In this document: piece by piece, positions 1-6,921 of the stretch | How positions within the stretch are numbered: the first letter of the stretch is position 1 | How the letters are laid out: each line of letters starts with the position of its first letter | DNA from: JAHFRG01 sp036522275 | Lineage (GTDB): Bacteria > Pseudomonadota > Gammaproteobacteria > Burkholderiales > JAHFRG01 | DNA length: 20,538 bases | Assembly (NCBI GenBank): GCA_036522275.1 | Contig: DATDGC010000076.1 | Coordinates: 1-20,538, forward strand | Reading direction: 5' to 3' | The notes under the pieces: model-generated | Seen by the model: only the letters and a program-made list of their open reading frames with translations | What the model was told of the DNA's origin: nothing | The model's database searches: none | Made by a program: the position numbers and the translations under genes

Positions 1-1
1 G

Positions 2-361
2 CAACCCGGGCCTTTGTCACCGCGCGCGCCGGGGGTACTGGCTGTACATTATGCGCCGCAGACATCCCTGCTGGTGGTTTCAGGCAAGGCCCTGACAGAG
101 GCGACCCATCGCTTCAGCGCACAGGGCAAACGCGCAGCGGTTCTTGCATACCATCATGCGCCGATTGCCGATGCGAATATCGCCTGGTTTGCAGCGCCTT
201 CACAAGCGGCCGGCTACGCGCGCGAGCTTTACGCCAATTTGCGTCGCCTCGATCAATCGAAGTATGACGTGATTCTGGTTGAGCAAGTACCGCTGGGTGA
301 AGAATGGGATGCGGTGCGCGACCGCTTGTCCAAGGCAGCGGTATCCAAAGAGGTTTTCTAA
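2..361 (+). CDS. L-threonylcarbamoyladenylate synthase, Sua5 type, C-terminal part
   Basis: This is the 3' portion of a gene that begins before the window; the frame is open from base 2. The peptide SPRAPGVLAVHYAP matches the conserved linker (SPGM..xHYAP) that joins the YrdC catalytic domain to the small C-terminal Sua5 domain, and the following ~95 residues fit that Rossmann-like domain. Family knowledge: these enzymes make threonylcarbamoyl-AMP from threonine, bicarbonate and ATP for the t6A37 modification of ANN-decoding tRNAs, in the cytosol. The catalytic YrdC domain is outside the window, so activity cannot be judged. The stop codon overlaps the stop of the convergent permease gene by four bases. 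The presence of the C-terminal domain favours Sua5 over the shorter TsaC/YrdC form. Confidence 0.85.
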   Translation, partial: QPGPLSPRAPGVLAVHYAPQTSLLVVSGKALTEATHRFSAQGKRAAVLAYHHAPIADANIAWFAAPSQAAGYARELYANLRRLDQSKYDVILVEQVPLGEEWDAVRDRLSKAAVSKEVF

Positions 362-1152
362 AACAATCCTGCCAGCATTTTGGCGGCGATGATATAAAGG
401 AAAACGGCAAAAATCTTTTTAAGCCGTTCGACCGGCATACGATGCGTGAGCTTGGCCCCGAACGGTGCAGTGAATACGCTCGTCACCATCAGCCCCAGCA
501 GCGCTGGTAGGTAAATAAAGCCCAGGCTCAGCGGGGGCAGGTTTTCCTGAGCCAATCCAGTGAGGATGTAGCCCGCGGCGCCGGAGATGGCGATGGGGAA
601 TCCGATTGCTGCCGAGGTGCCGATGGCGTCGTGGGTTTTTATATTGCAATAGAGCATGAATGGAACCGACAGTATTGCGCCGCCGCCCCCCACCAAACTG
701 AAAATGATGCCTATTATGATTCCCACAAGGAACGTGCCGGCCCTGCCCGGCAACTGGCGCGAGGGCTTGGGTTTGATATCGAGCAAAATCTGGGTGGCGG
801 CGAAAGAGACGAACACTGCAAAAAACAACGCCAGGAATGAACTCGAAAGCAGTGCAGCGAGTCCTGATCCCAGAAGCGTGCCAATGACGATGCCAGGAGC
901 GATGCGGCGCACGATCTTCCAGTTCACCGCCCCGTGTGCGTGATGGGTGCGAAGGCTGGATACCGAAGTGAACATGATACACGCCAGCGAGGTGCCAAGC
1001 GCAAGATGCAGCAAATGAGTTTGCGGAAAATGCTGCGAGTTGAAGAGGAAGATAAGTGAGGGAACGATGATAAGACCGCCGCCAACCCCCAGCAATCCTG
1101 CGAGAAAACCCGCCATGGCACCAACCGCAAGATAAGCAGTCCACCATTCCAT
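358..1152 (-). CDS. TSUP family permease (sulfite exporter TauE/SafE)
   Basis: A 264-residue polytopic inner-membrane protein. It shows the internal duplication of the TauE/SafE family: a glycine-rich first half (GLLGVGGGLIIVPSL, about residues 19-33) and an equivalent second half (SLVGGGGAILSVPFM, about residues 152-166), each within predicted membrane helices, with roughly seven or eight helices in all. The length is usual for the family. Family members export or import sulfite, sulfoacetate, sulfolactate or other small organosulfur anions; nothing here fixes the substrate. The ATG at 1152 has an AAGGG-like ribosome site just upstream. The gene follows the EVE-domain gene on the same strand after a 40-bp gap and may be cotranscribed with it. 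It converges on the Sua5-type gene with overlapping stop codons. Confidence 0.9.
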   Translation of the reverse strand: MEWWTAYLAVGAMAGFLAGLLGVGGGLIIVPSLIFLFNSQHFPQTHLLHLALGTSLACIMFTSVSSLRTHHAHGAVNWKIVRRIAPGIVIGTLLGSGLAALLSSSFLALFFAVFVSFAATQILLDIKPKPSRQLPGRAGTFLVGIIIGIIFSLVGGGGAILSVPFMLYCNIKTHDAIGTSAAIGFPIAISGAAGYILTGLAQENLPPLSLGFIYLPALLGLMVTSVFTAPFGAKLTHRMPVERLKKIFAVFLYIIAAKMLAGLF

Positions 1153-1192
1153 CGTCAGCCCTTTGCGTTAAGGCAGGCGTGAATCGGCGCGT

Positions 1193-1654
1193 TCACTTCA
1201 GGAGAACGCGGGTGATGAACTCCCACTCTCTCGGATCCACCGGAGTGATGGAGAGGCGGTTGCCTTTTTGCAAAACGCGCATGTTCGCGAGCTCGCGGTG
1301 GCCGCGTAGTTCCTTGATGCTGACGAGACATGTCTTTCGCACCAGCCTCACATCAACGTTAAACCAGCGCGGGTTCTGAGAAGTGGCCTTGGGATCGTAA
1401 TACTTGCTCTTGCGGTCATATTGGGTTGCATCTGGATAAGCGAGCTTGCACACTTCGGCGATTCCTGCAATCCCCGGTTCTTCGTAGTTTGAATGATAAA
1501 AAAAAGCCTTATCACCTACTCGCATCTGGTCACGCATGAAATTACGTGCCTGGTAGTTGCGCACGCCAAACCAGGTCGTGGTTTTTCCGGGTGCAGCCGC
1601 AAGATCGTCTATGCAGAATTCGGAAGGCTCGGATTTCATCAACCAGTAGCGCAA
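1193..1654 (-). CDS. EVE domain-containing protein
   Basis: About 153 residues spanning a single EVE domain, the PUA-like fold proposed to bind modified bases. Diagnostic segments are RYWLMKSEPSEF at the N-terminus, TTWFGVRNYQARNFMRD, VGDKAFFYHSNYEEPGIAGIAEV, and the C-terminal NRLSITPVDPREW. I place the start at a TTG (1654) because AGGTG lies six bases upstream and the resulting N-terminus matches the family. A GTG at 1663 and an ATG at 1639 are alternatives. The exact cellular role is not established; related proteins are small cytosolic domains often found near zapA/6S RNA in proteobacteria. Immediately upstream (1674-1703) lies one copy of a 30-bp repeat that also surrounds the GxxExxY gene. 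Confidence 0.88.
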   Translation of the reverse strand: MRYWLMKSEPSEFCIDDLAAAPGKTTTWFGVRNYQARNFMRDQMRVGDKAFFYHSNYEEPGIAGIAEVCKLAYPDATQYDRKSKYYDPKATSQNPRWFNVDVRLVRKTCLVSIKELRGHRELANMRVLQKGNRLSITPVDPREWEFITRVLLK

Positions 1655-1673
1655 AATTAACACCTAAATCATG

Positions 1674-1703
1674 AACCGCCGATGAACGCAGATAAATGCG
1701 GAT
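1674..1703 (-). repeat. 30-bp triple-unit repeat, copy A
   Basis: Read on the minus strand this is three 10-nt units of the form ATCKGCGTNN, the last ending in GCGGTT: ATCCGCATTT, ATCTGCGTTC, ATCGGCGGTT. It is inverted relative to copy B (1775-1804), so both GGTT ends point outward. The first unit has two mismatches to consensus. It lies upstream of the EVE gene. Confidence 0.85.
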
Positions 1704-1774
1704 AGAATAAAATGAGGACTGTGGGAAGCTTGGAACCGTGCTAGACACATGGCGCCCAGGCTCGGTGCTTAAAT

Positions 1775-1804
1775 ATCGGCGTACATCGGCGTTTATCTGC
1801 GGTT
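1775..1804 (+). repeat. 30-bp triple-unit repeat, copy B
   Basis: Three 10-nt units on the plus strand: ATCGGCGTAC, ATCGGCGTTT, ATCTGCGGTT. It forms an inverted pair with copy A across a 71-bp spacer that has no convincing ORF. The same outward-facing arrangement brackets the GxxExxY gene at 11471-11974, so this pair looks like a gene-less version of that cassette. Confidence 0.88.
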
Positions 1805-1819
1805 AGTTCGTGTTTTGCA

Positions 1820-1848
1820 GAAATAAAAAATGCGGCATAGCCGCATTA
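1820..1848 (-). terminator. Rho-independent terminator downstream of 6S RNA
   Basis: A perfect 8-bp stem AATGCGGC/GCCGCATT (1829-1836 with 1840-1847) around a three-base loop. On the minus strand it is followed by a run of six T and then ATTT. It lies just beyond the 3' end of the 6S RNA and would end transcripts from zapB-zapA-6S before the repeat pair and EVE gene. Confidence 0.85.
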
Positions 1849-1856
1849 TGAGATAA

Positions 1857-2035
1857 AGCCCCCCGCAAATGCCGTCAAGGCCGACATCTTGAACCTTAGG
1901 TTCAAGGTGGTTCGCTCACCGAGCGCATCAGGCGCTTCCGTGTCGGACTCGCACAACAGCGCTCTTCAGGCTAGCAACCCAGGCGAAAATATTGGTTCAA
2001 AAGAATTTTAGCCCGGACAAACACCGCAGGGGACA
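1857..2035 (-). ncRNA. ssrS: 6S RNA
   Basis: A ~180-nt structured RNA between zapA and a terminator, the usual proteobacterial position. On the minus strand the 5' segment CCCCTGC (2032-2026) can pair with the 3' segment GCGGGGG (1866-1860) to close the long rod. The 3' arm carries the hallmark hairpin CTTGAACC-TAA-GGTTCAAG (1906-1888), a perfect 8-bp stem that is also typical of Escherichia 6S RNA. Known role of the family: 6S RNA binds RNA polymerase carrying sigma-70, mimicking an open promoter, and serves as template for short product RNAs in stationary phase. Ends are estimated from the closing stem. No strong separate promoter was recognised, so it may be cotranscribed with zapA and processed. 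Confidence 0.88.
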
Positions 2036-2061
2036 ACCCGGTTGCAGGCGGGCTCGATAAG

Positions 2062-2373
2062 CTAAAACAACTTTTCCTGATCGGACATCGCTTTCTCTAG
2101 CGTTGCCTGCATGCTGGTCATTCTACGCTTAAATTCCGCGATGTCAAAACCGTCCGCAACGCACGTCGAGAAAAGTTCATAAGTGATATTAAGCGCGGCC
2201 ATGATGGCGATTCGCTCAAGTCCGACCACTTTTCCCTGGTCGTGGATTTCGCGCATTTTCTTGTCCAAGTAGGACACCGCGTCCATCAGCTGTTTCTGCT
2301 CGTTTTCCGTGCAAGCGACACGGAATTTGCGGCCCATGATGCTGATATCCAGCCCTTTGCCTTCAGCGCTCAT
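2062..2373 (-). CDS. zapA: Cell division protein ZapA
   Basis: 103 residues matching ZapA. An N-terminal globular part (GLDISIMGRKFRVACTENEQ, about residues 7-26) precedes a long helical dimerisation/coiled-coil segment that contains ERIAIMAALNITYEL. ZapA bundles FtsZ filaments at midcell as a cytosolic tetramer. The start codon overlaps the stop of the upstream zapB-like gene in an ATGA arrangement, so the two are translationally coupled. The 6S RNA begins about 27 bases after the stop codon. Length and the missing membrane segment fit the family. Confidence 0.93.
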   Translation of the reverse strand: MSAEGKGLDISIMGRKFRVACTENEQKQLMDAVSYLDKKMREIHDQGKVVGLERIAIMAALNITYELFSTCVADGFDIAEFKRRMTSMQATLEKAMSDQEKLF

Positions 2374-2570
2374 TTTTCATGCTCGGGAATATGCTTTAAC
2401 AAGGCTTCTAGACGTTTTTTCGCGTTGTCGATTTTGACAGATAGCTGCTTGTTTTCATTGAGTGAAGTGGCAAGTTGCTGACGCAAATAATGGTTGTCTG
2501 CGCGAAGGTCATGGCAGACCTGCACAAACTGATTGATTTTTTCTTCGAGCGCCTTGAGTTCCGCTTCCAT
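2370..2570 (-). CDS. Small coiled-coil protein upstream of zapA (ZapB-like/TIGR02449 type)
   Basis: A 66-residue, almost wholly helical protein with heptad spacing of hydrophobic residues (ELKALEEKINQF near the start, then LRADNHYLRQQLATSLNENK). It resembles the short coiled-coil proteins commonly encoded just before zapA in beta- and gammaproteobacteria (TIGR02449 family) and is similar in size to ZapB. The stop overlaps the zapA ATG by four bases. A role in the Z-ring with ZapA is inferred from position and shape; sequence identity to true ZapB cannot be claimed by eye. The ATG at 2570 lies seven bases after a TATAGT box and has no ribosome-binding site, suggesting leaderless translation. 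Confidence 0.8.
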   Translation of the reverse strand: MEAELKALEEKINQFVQVCHDLRADNHYLRQQLATSLNENKQLSVKIDNAKKRLEALLKHIPEHEK

Positions 2571-2576
2571 AAATAC

Positions 2577-2606
2577 ACTATAGGTTTAAAAATCCTGAAG
2601 AGTCAA
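2577..2606 (-). promoter_or_regulatory. Sigma-70 promoter of the zapB-like/zapA/6S unit
   Basis: On the minus strand TTGACT (2606-2601) and TATAGT (2582-2577) are separated by 18 bp, each matching the sigma-70 consensus at five of six positions. The expected start point is the A of the ATG at 2570 or its immediate neighbour. Confidence 0.75.
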
Positions 2607-2708
2607 CTGCTAACGGTATTTTTTGAATGTATTTTGATACCAGTGCCCCGGCTAACTCCAGATATTTCCTTTTACTCTGTTGAAGCCATTAAGGGGCGCG
2701 GATAATAA

Positions 2709-2756
2709 TGTAAGCGTGCATTTACTTACAATTCGAAAGCAGTTCTCGTGTAAACT
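2709..2756 (+). promoter_or_regulatory. Candidate btuB promoter with an overlapping dyad
   Basis: TTACAA (2726-2731) and TAAACT (2751-2756), 19 bp apart, form a weak sigma-70-like promoter in front of the riboswitch leader. A 22-bp dyad, TGTAAG-N10-CTTACA (2709-2730), overlaps the -35 box and could be an operator. The assignment rests on motif resemblance only. Confidence 0.35.
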
Positions 2757-2760
2757 ATGA

Positions 2761-2808
2761 ATCAAGACACGGCTTGGCCTGCTTATTCAAGCCAAGCTGC
2801 GACTTGAT
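2761..2808 (+). other. Nested stem-loop at the 5' end of the btuB leader
   Basis: An outer stem ATCAAG/CTTGAT (2761-2766 with 2803-2808) encloses an inner stem GCTTGGC/GCCAAGC (2772-2778 with 2791-2797) with a 12-nt loop and short internal loops of five bases on each side. It begins about where transcription from the candidate promoter would start and ends 14 nt before the cobalamin aptamer. Confidence 0.55.
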
Positions 2809-2822
2809 GTAGGAGTTCGTTT

Positions 2823-2999
2823 GCAGGTGCCTGAGCTGATTTCTTTAGCTCAAGTTAAACGGGAAACAGGTGCGCGTTTTTTTCGCAATACCTGTGCTGC
2901 CCCCGCAACGGTAAGCGATGCTGGCGTATCACTAAGCCACTGTGAGTTACTCATGGGAAGGCGATACGCTTAATCTCGCGAGCCCGGATATCGGCCTGG
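2823..2999 (+). promoter_or_regulatory. Cobalamin (adenosylcobalamin/B12) riboswitch
   Basis: The conserved elements occur in order: GGGAAACAGGTGCG (2861-2874), GCTGCCCCCGCAACGGTAA (about 2896-2914), the CCACTG...TGGGAAGG segment (about 2937-2961), and the B12 box AGCCCGGATATCGGCCTG (2981-2998) which pairs back towards CAGGTGCC at 2824-2831. It stands directly upstream of a TonB-dependent receptor gene, the usual target. Known behaviour: cobalamin binding represses the downstream transporter by blocking translation or ending transcription. The downstream expression platform (3000-3060) contains competing hairpins that involve the B12 box itself. Confidence 0.93.
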
Positions 3000-3002
3000 A
3001 AA

Positions 3003-3038
3003 CGCGGTTTGGAAGTACCGCGGGAGGCGGTATCCGGG
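3003..3038 (+). promoter_or_regulatory. Riboswitch expression platform with competing hairpins
   Basis: Three mutually exclusive pairings can be drawn: CGCGGT (3003-3008) with ACCGCG (3017-3022); TACCGC (3016-3021) with GCGGTA (3027-3032); and CCCGGATATCG (2983-2993) of the B12 box with CGGTATCCGGG (3028-3038), 11 pairs including one G-U. The last would disrupt the aptamer. No canonical intrinsic terminator with an adjoining U-tract is evident, although T-rich sequence follows at 3056-3063. Confidence 0.5.
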
Positions 3039-3124
3039 TCCCATCCTGATACTTTAGTTTTTCTTCCCCGTGTATTTCCTTGGTGCGCCTGCGGCGGGCA
3101 TGCATTGCTGTTTAGGAATTACGC

Positions 3125-4966
3125 GTGAAAAATCTTAACAAGCTTGGTTTGATGGTACTGATTTTGGGAAATGCCGCTCATGCGGATGATGAGCTTTCGG
3201 TTGTAACGGAAAACATCGTAGTGACTGCCACGCGCATTCCACAGAAAGCTTCACAGTCGCTGCAGCCGGTGACCGTGATCACCGCTGATGAGATCGCTGA
3301 AAGCGGGCAGCAGACATTGGTTGAAGTGCTGCAATCGCGTGCGGGCCTGGAAATCGCCAGCACCGGCGGCTTTGGACAGCCCAGCAACGTATTTATTCGC
3401 GGCGCGAACAGCGGTCACACCCTTGTGTTGATCGACGGATTGCGGATAAACTCGGCCACGACCGGCACCACGGCGTTTGAAAACATCCCCCTTAACCAGA
3501 TCGAACGCATCGAGATCGTACCCGGCCCTTTGAGCAGTCTCTATGGGTCGGAGGCAATAGGCGGTGTAATACAAATTTTTACCAAAAACGCCAAGTATGC
3601 TCCAGGCATAAATGCATCGGTCGGCTACGGGAGTTTTGACACGCGGTCGACGAGTGGCGGGATAAACACCAGGTTCAACGATACCGACTTTAGTCTGAAC
3701 GCGGGTTATTTTATCAGCGGGGGTTTCGACGCCACGAAGCCACCCGCCTTTCAGCACAATCCTGACCGGGACGACTACCACAACACGAATTATTCGTTGA
3801 AACTCGCTAAGCATTTTACTACCGACCACGAAATCGGGTTGACCGCGTTTCAAAGTTATGGGAATACCCGATTTGACTCAGGCCCGTTTACCGATGATAT
3901 CAACCGGCAAACTCTAAGCACATTTTCCCTGTACAGCCGCAACCAACTCACTACGAAGTGGCAAAGCCTGCTGCGAATCGGTCTGGGACGCGACAATCTG
4001 GACATCAGCGGCGCAGCCCCGAGTTTTTTCCGCACCACCCAGCCGCAACTCACCTGGCAGAACGATTTCAAGTTGAGCAGCGGGTCGCTGATTGGTGGTT
4101 TCGAATATCTGGACCAGGAAGTGGCGAGCGACACCCCTTATGCGGTTACCCACCGCGACATACGTTCGTTTTTTGCAGGCTATGTCGGAGAGTTTGGGCC
4201 GCACGGCGTGCAGCTCAATGTTCGCAACGACGACAACAGTCAGTTCGGCAACCAAACCACCGGCTCTGTAGGTTACGGTTATCGCTTGAACCCCTATCTG
4301 AGGCTCAGAGCGAGCGCTGGCACGGCATTCAAGGCGCCGACCTTCAACGATCTTTATTTTCCGGGGTTCAGTAATCCAAACCTGCAGCCCGAACACTCTC
4401 GCAGCTATGAAACAGGGGTAGACGTTAGTGCGGGAGAACATCATTTGAGCCTCACGTATTTCGATAACCGCATCACCGATCTCATCGTCTTCGTAGTAAC
4501 TGACCCGGTCACGTTCGCGGGCATGCCGCAAAACGTCAACGAAGCGCGTATCAACGGCGGCGAGATTTCGTATCAGGGAAGTTTTGCCGGATTCTGGACG
4601 AATGCGCATTTCACGGTGCAGAACCCGGTTAACTCGTTAACCGGCCAGCTCTTGCAGCGTCGGGCTAAGCACTTTGGAAGCTTTTCTGTTAACAGGAGCC
4701 TGGGCCCGTGGAAGCTTGGCGCGGAGCTTGTAGCGAGCGGCGCGCGCTTCGATTCGGCGAATGAAGACCCCGCTACACGCTTGCACGGATACGCACTTTA
4801 CAATCTTACGGCAAACTATGCTTTCGCCCGCGAGTGGTCGTTCAACCTACGCTGGAACAATGTGTTCAACCGGAACTATGAGCTCGTACAGAATTTCAAT
4901 ACGCCGGGCAGCAATGTATTTTTTGCCTTGAAGTACGAGCCGCAGCTGAAGAGTAATCAACCATAA
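3125..4966 (+). CDS. btuB: TonB-dependent vitamin B12 receptor, BtuB-like
   Basis: A 613-residue outer-membrane receptor. Residues 1-20 form a signal peptide ending in AHA. A TonB box (ENIVVTATR, 29-37) follows, then the plug domain (about 41-160, with PVTVITADEIAESGQQTL and SSLYGSEAIGGVIQIFTK), and then a 22-strand-type beta-barrel including the TonB-dependent-receptor signature region near AGTAFKAPTFNDLY. Specificity for cobalamin (or a cobinamide-like corrinoid) is inferred mainly from the riboswitch upstream. The length is close to that of BtuB. GTG at 3125 is preceded by AGGA at 3114-3117. The C-terminus ends ALKYEPQLKSNQP, so the usual terminal aromatic residue is followed by a polar tail. 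An intrinsic terminator follows, so the gene is probably monocistronic. Confidence 0.9.
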   Translation: MKNLNKLGLMVLILGNAAHADDELSVVTENIVVTATRIPQKASQSLQPVTVITADEIAESGQQTLVEVLQSRAGLEIASTGGFGQPSNVFIRGANSGHTLVLIDGLRINSATTGTTAFENIPLNQIERIEIVPGPLSSLYGSEAIGGVIQIFTKNAKYAPGINASVGYGSFDTRSTSGGINTRFNDTDFSLNAGYFISGGFDATKPPAFQHNPDRDDYHNTNYSLKLAKHFTTDHEIGLTAFQSYGNTRFDSGPFTDDINRQTLSTFSLYSRNQLTTKWQSLLRIGLGRDNLDISGAAPSFFRTTQPQLTWQNDFKLSSGSLIGGFEYLDQEVASDTPYAVTHRDIRSFFAGYVGEFGPHGVQLNVRNDDNSQFGNQTTGSVGYGYRLNPYLRLRASAGTAFKAPTFNDLYFPGFSNPNLQPEHSRSYETGVDVSAGEHHLSLTYFDNRITDLIVFVVTDPVTFAGMPQNVNEARINGGEISYQGSFAGFWTNAHFTVQNPVNSLTGQLLQRRAKHFGSFSVNRSLGPWKLGAELVASGARFDSANEDPATRLHGYALYNLTANYAFAREWSFNLRWNNVFNRNYELVQNFNTPGSNVFFALKYEPQLKSNQP

Positions 4967-5004
4967 AGCCCGTATAAACTTGTTCGGTGTTCTGGAACGG
5001 GTGG

Positions 5005-5043
5005 AGCGGCGCGTTCCAAGAGGAGCCTGCCGCTTTTTATTTT
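5005..5043 (+). terminator. Rho-independent terminator after btuB
   Basis: AGCGGC (5005-5010) pairs with GCCGCT (5029-5034), with an inner stem TCC/GGA (5015-5017 with 5022-5024) across a symmetric internal loop. It is followed by TTTTTATTTT. It lies 38 bp after the btuB stop and before the preferred msbA start. Confidence 0.75.
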
Positions 5044-5070
5044 GGGCAAAACTCTGCTATTGTTCGCGCC

Positions 5071-6831
5071 ATGACCAGCACCCAGTTGTATCTGCGCTTG
5101 CTGCGCTATGTCGCTCCGTATTGGCAGGCGTTTGCGGTTTCAGTCATCACGTTGATCGTGGTGGCAGCGACGGAGGCGGCGTTGCCGGCGCTGATGAAGC
5201 CGCTGCTGGATGGCACATTTGTGGAGCGCGATCCGCTCCTCATCAGGCTCGTTCCAGTGTTGATCATCCTGTTGTTCCTGGTGCGCGGCGTCGCTACTTT
5301 TGCCGGCAGTTACACCAGCAATTGGGTGGGCAACAAAGTGGTGATGGATTTACGCAATGAGATGTTCGGGAAACTTTTACACCTGCCGAACCATTATTAT
5401 GCCGATCACCCTACCGGCACCCTGATTTCCAAGCTGACTTTTGATGTGACACAGGTGACCACTGCAGCGACCAGCGTGGTCACGGTGGCGGTCAAAGACA
5501 GCCTGACCATCATCGGCCTGCTCGGCTGGATGCTTTATCTCAACTGGAAACTCACGCTGATCGGGCTGGTCATCGCGCCGCCCATTGTTTACATCGTACG
5601 CGTAGTCAGCCTGCGGCTCAGGGACATGAGCCGCGAAACCCAGCGCGCCATGGGCGAGCTCAACCAGGTAGTCGAGGAGGCGATCGAGGGCCAGAAAGTA
5701 GTGAAAATCTTCGGGGGGCAGAACTACGAAGCGCAGCGCTTCAACGACAGCAGCAACTGGGTGCGCCGCTATACCATGAAGCAGGTCTCCGCCGCCGCCG
5801 CCAATGTGCCTATCGTGCAATTGCTTGCCGCAATCGTTATGGCGGGAATTATTTATCTGGTGACCGCACAGTCCGCCACCGACCAGACCACGGTGGGCAG
5901 CTTCGTGTCTTTCATCGCTGCGATGCTGATGCTCACCGCGCCGTTGAAGCGGCTGACTGGAGTCAACGAATATCTGCAGCGTGGACTCGCCGCTGCCGAG
6001 TCGGTTTTCGATTTGCTGGATCAACAGGCGGAAAAAGACCGGGGTCAGGTCGAGCTGCAACGCGCCAAAGGCGAGATCCGCTTTGAAGGCTTGAGTTTTT
6101 CTTACGGCGACCCGGCACGTCTTGCGCTCAAGGATATCAATCTGACGATTCAACCGGGCGAAACCGTTGCCCTGGTGGGCGCCTCAGGCAGTGGCAAGAC
6201 CACACTGGCCAACCTGGTGCCGCGCTTTTATCACCCTACACGCGGCAGGATTCTACTCGACGGCCATGACCTGGAATCGCTCAAGCTTACCAGCCTGCGC
6301 GCCAACATCGCGCTGGTGAGCCAGGATGTGGTGCTGTTCAACGACACAGTGGTGGCGAATATCGCTTACGGTGCAATGAGCAAAGTCCCGGAAGCAAAAA
6401 TCATCGCGGCGGCGGAAGCGGCACATGCCATGGAATTCATCCGTGAGCTGCCGCTGGGGCTCAACACTCTGGTGGGTGAAAACGGCGTCAAACTCTCGGG
6501 CGGCCAGCGCCAGAGGCTGGCGATTGCCCGCGCCATGCTTAAAAACGCGCCGGTTTTGATTCTGGATGAAGCGACTTCAGCGCTGGATACCGAATCGGAA
6601 CGGCATGTACAAGCAGCGCTGGATACGCTGATGCAGGGCCGCACCACTCTCGTCATTGCGCACCGCCTGTCCACCATCGAGCATGCCGACCGCATCGTGG
6701 TGCTGGACCAGGGCCGCATTGCAGAAATCGGCAACCATCAAGAGCTCCTCGCCAAAAACGGCGTTTACGCCAGGCTCTATGCTTTCCAGTTTGCACCGGG
6801 CAACAACAGAGCGATGGCAAACGAAACGTGA
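5071..6831 (+). CDS. msbA: Lipid A/LPS core flippase, ABC transporter MsbA
   Basis: A 586-residue ABC half-transporter with permease and ATPase in one chain. The N-terminal ~310 residues hold six membrane helices (ABC_membrane fold). The ATPase has Walker A GASGSGKT (370-377), Q-loop near VSQDVVLF, signature LSGGQ (475-479), Walker B LILDE with D499 and E500, and the H-loop histidine H531. Family role: it flips lipid A-core across the inner membrane before transport to the outer membrane. The ATG at 5071 is chosen because upstream in-frame starts (4987 or so) would place the btuB terminator inside the gene; no strong ribosome site is visible. Its neighbours, an LPS/O-antigen cluster, fit MsbA better than a drug exporter. 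Confidence 0.92.
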   Translation: MTSTQLYLRLLRYVAPYWQAFAVSVITLIVVAATEAALPALMKPLLDGTFVERDPLLIRLVPVLIILLFLVRGVATFAGSYTSNWVGNKVVMDLRNEMFGKLLHLPNHYYADHPTGTLISKLTFDVTQVTTAATSVVTVAVKDSLTIIGLLGWMLYLNWKLTLIGLVIAPPIVYIVRVVSLRLRDMSRETQRAMGELNQVVEEAIEGQKVVKIFGGQNYEAQRFNDSSNWVRRYTMKQVSAAAANVPIVQLLAAIVMAGIIYLVTAQSATDQTTVGSFVSFIAAMLMLTAPLKRLTGVNEYLQRGLAAAESVFDLLDQQAEKDRGQVELQRAKGEIRFEGLSFSYGDPARLALKDINLTIQPGETVALVGASGSGKTTLANLVPRFYHPTRGRILLDGHDLESLKLTSLRANIALVSQDVVLFNDTVVANIAYGAMSKVPEAKIIAAAEAAHAMEFIRELPLGLNTLVGENGVKLSGGQRQRLAIARAMLKNAPVLILDEATSALDTESERHVQAALDTLMQGRTTLVIAHRLSTIEHADRIVVLDQGRIAEIGNHQELLAKNGVYARLYAFQFAPGNNRAMANET

Positions 6832-6921
6832 AGAAGACGGTTATAACGCGGGTTTCTTCTATTTTTTAGAACCAATCAAAATATCGTGGGACTTAATCAG
6901 AGGTTCCCTAGGAAGCGAGTC

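Noticed and set aside
3028..3063. Intrinsic terminator in the riboswitch leader
   Set aside because: GTATC (3030-3034) could pair with GATAC (3048-3052) before a T-rich stretch, but the stem is only five pairs with a large loop, and the T-run is interrupted; I prefer the competing-hairpin model.
3251..3853. Minus-strand frame of 200 codons opposite btuB
   Set aside because: It is antisense to the conserved plug and barrel of the TonB receptor and has no domain or ribosome site.
4987..5070. Upstream start adding 28 residues to MsbA
   Set aside because: The extension would cover the btuB terminator hairpin and T-tract, and the added peptide does not resemble MsbA N-termini; MTSTQLYLRLLRYV at 5071 does.
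5377..6153. Minus-strand frame of 258 codons opposite msbA
   Set aside because: It is antisense to the membrane domain of MsbA; its His/Arg-rich composition is typical of a shadow frame.
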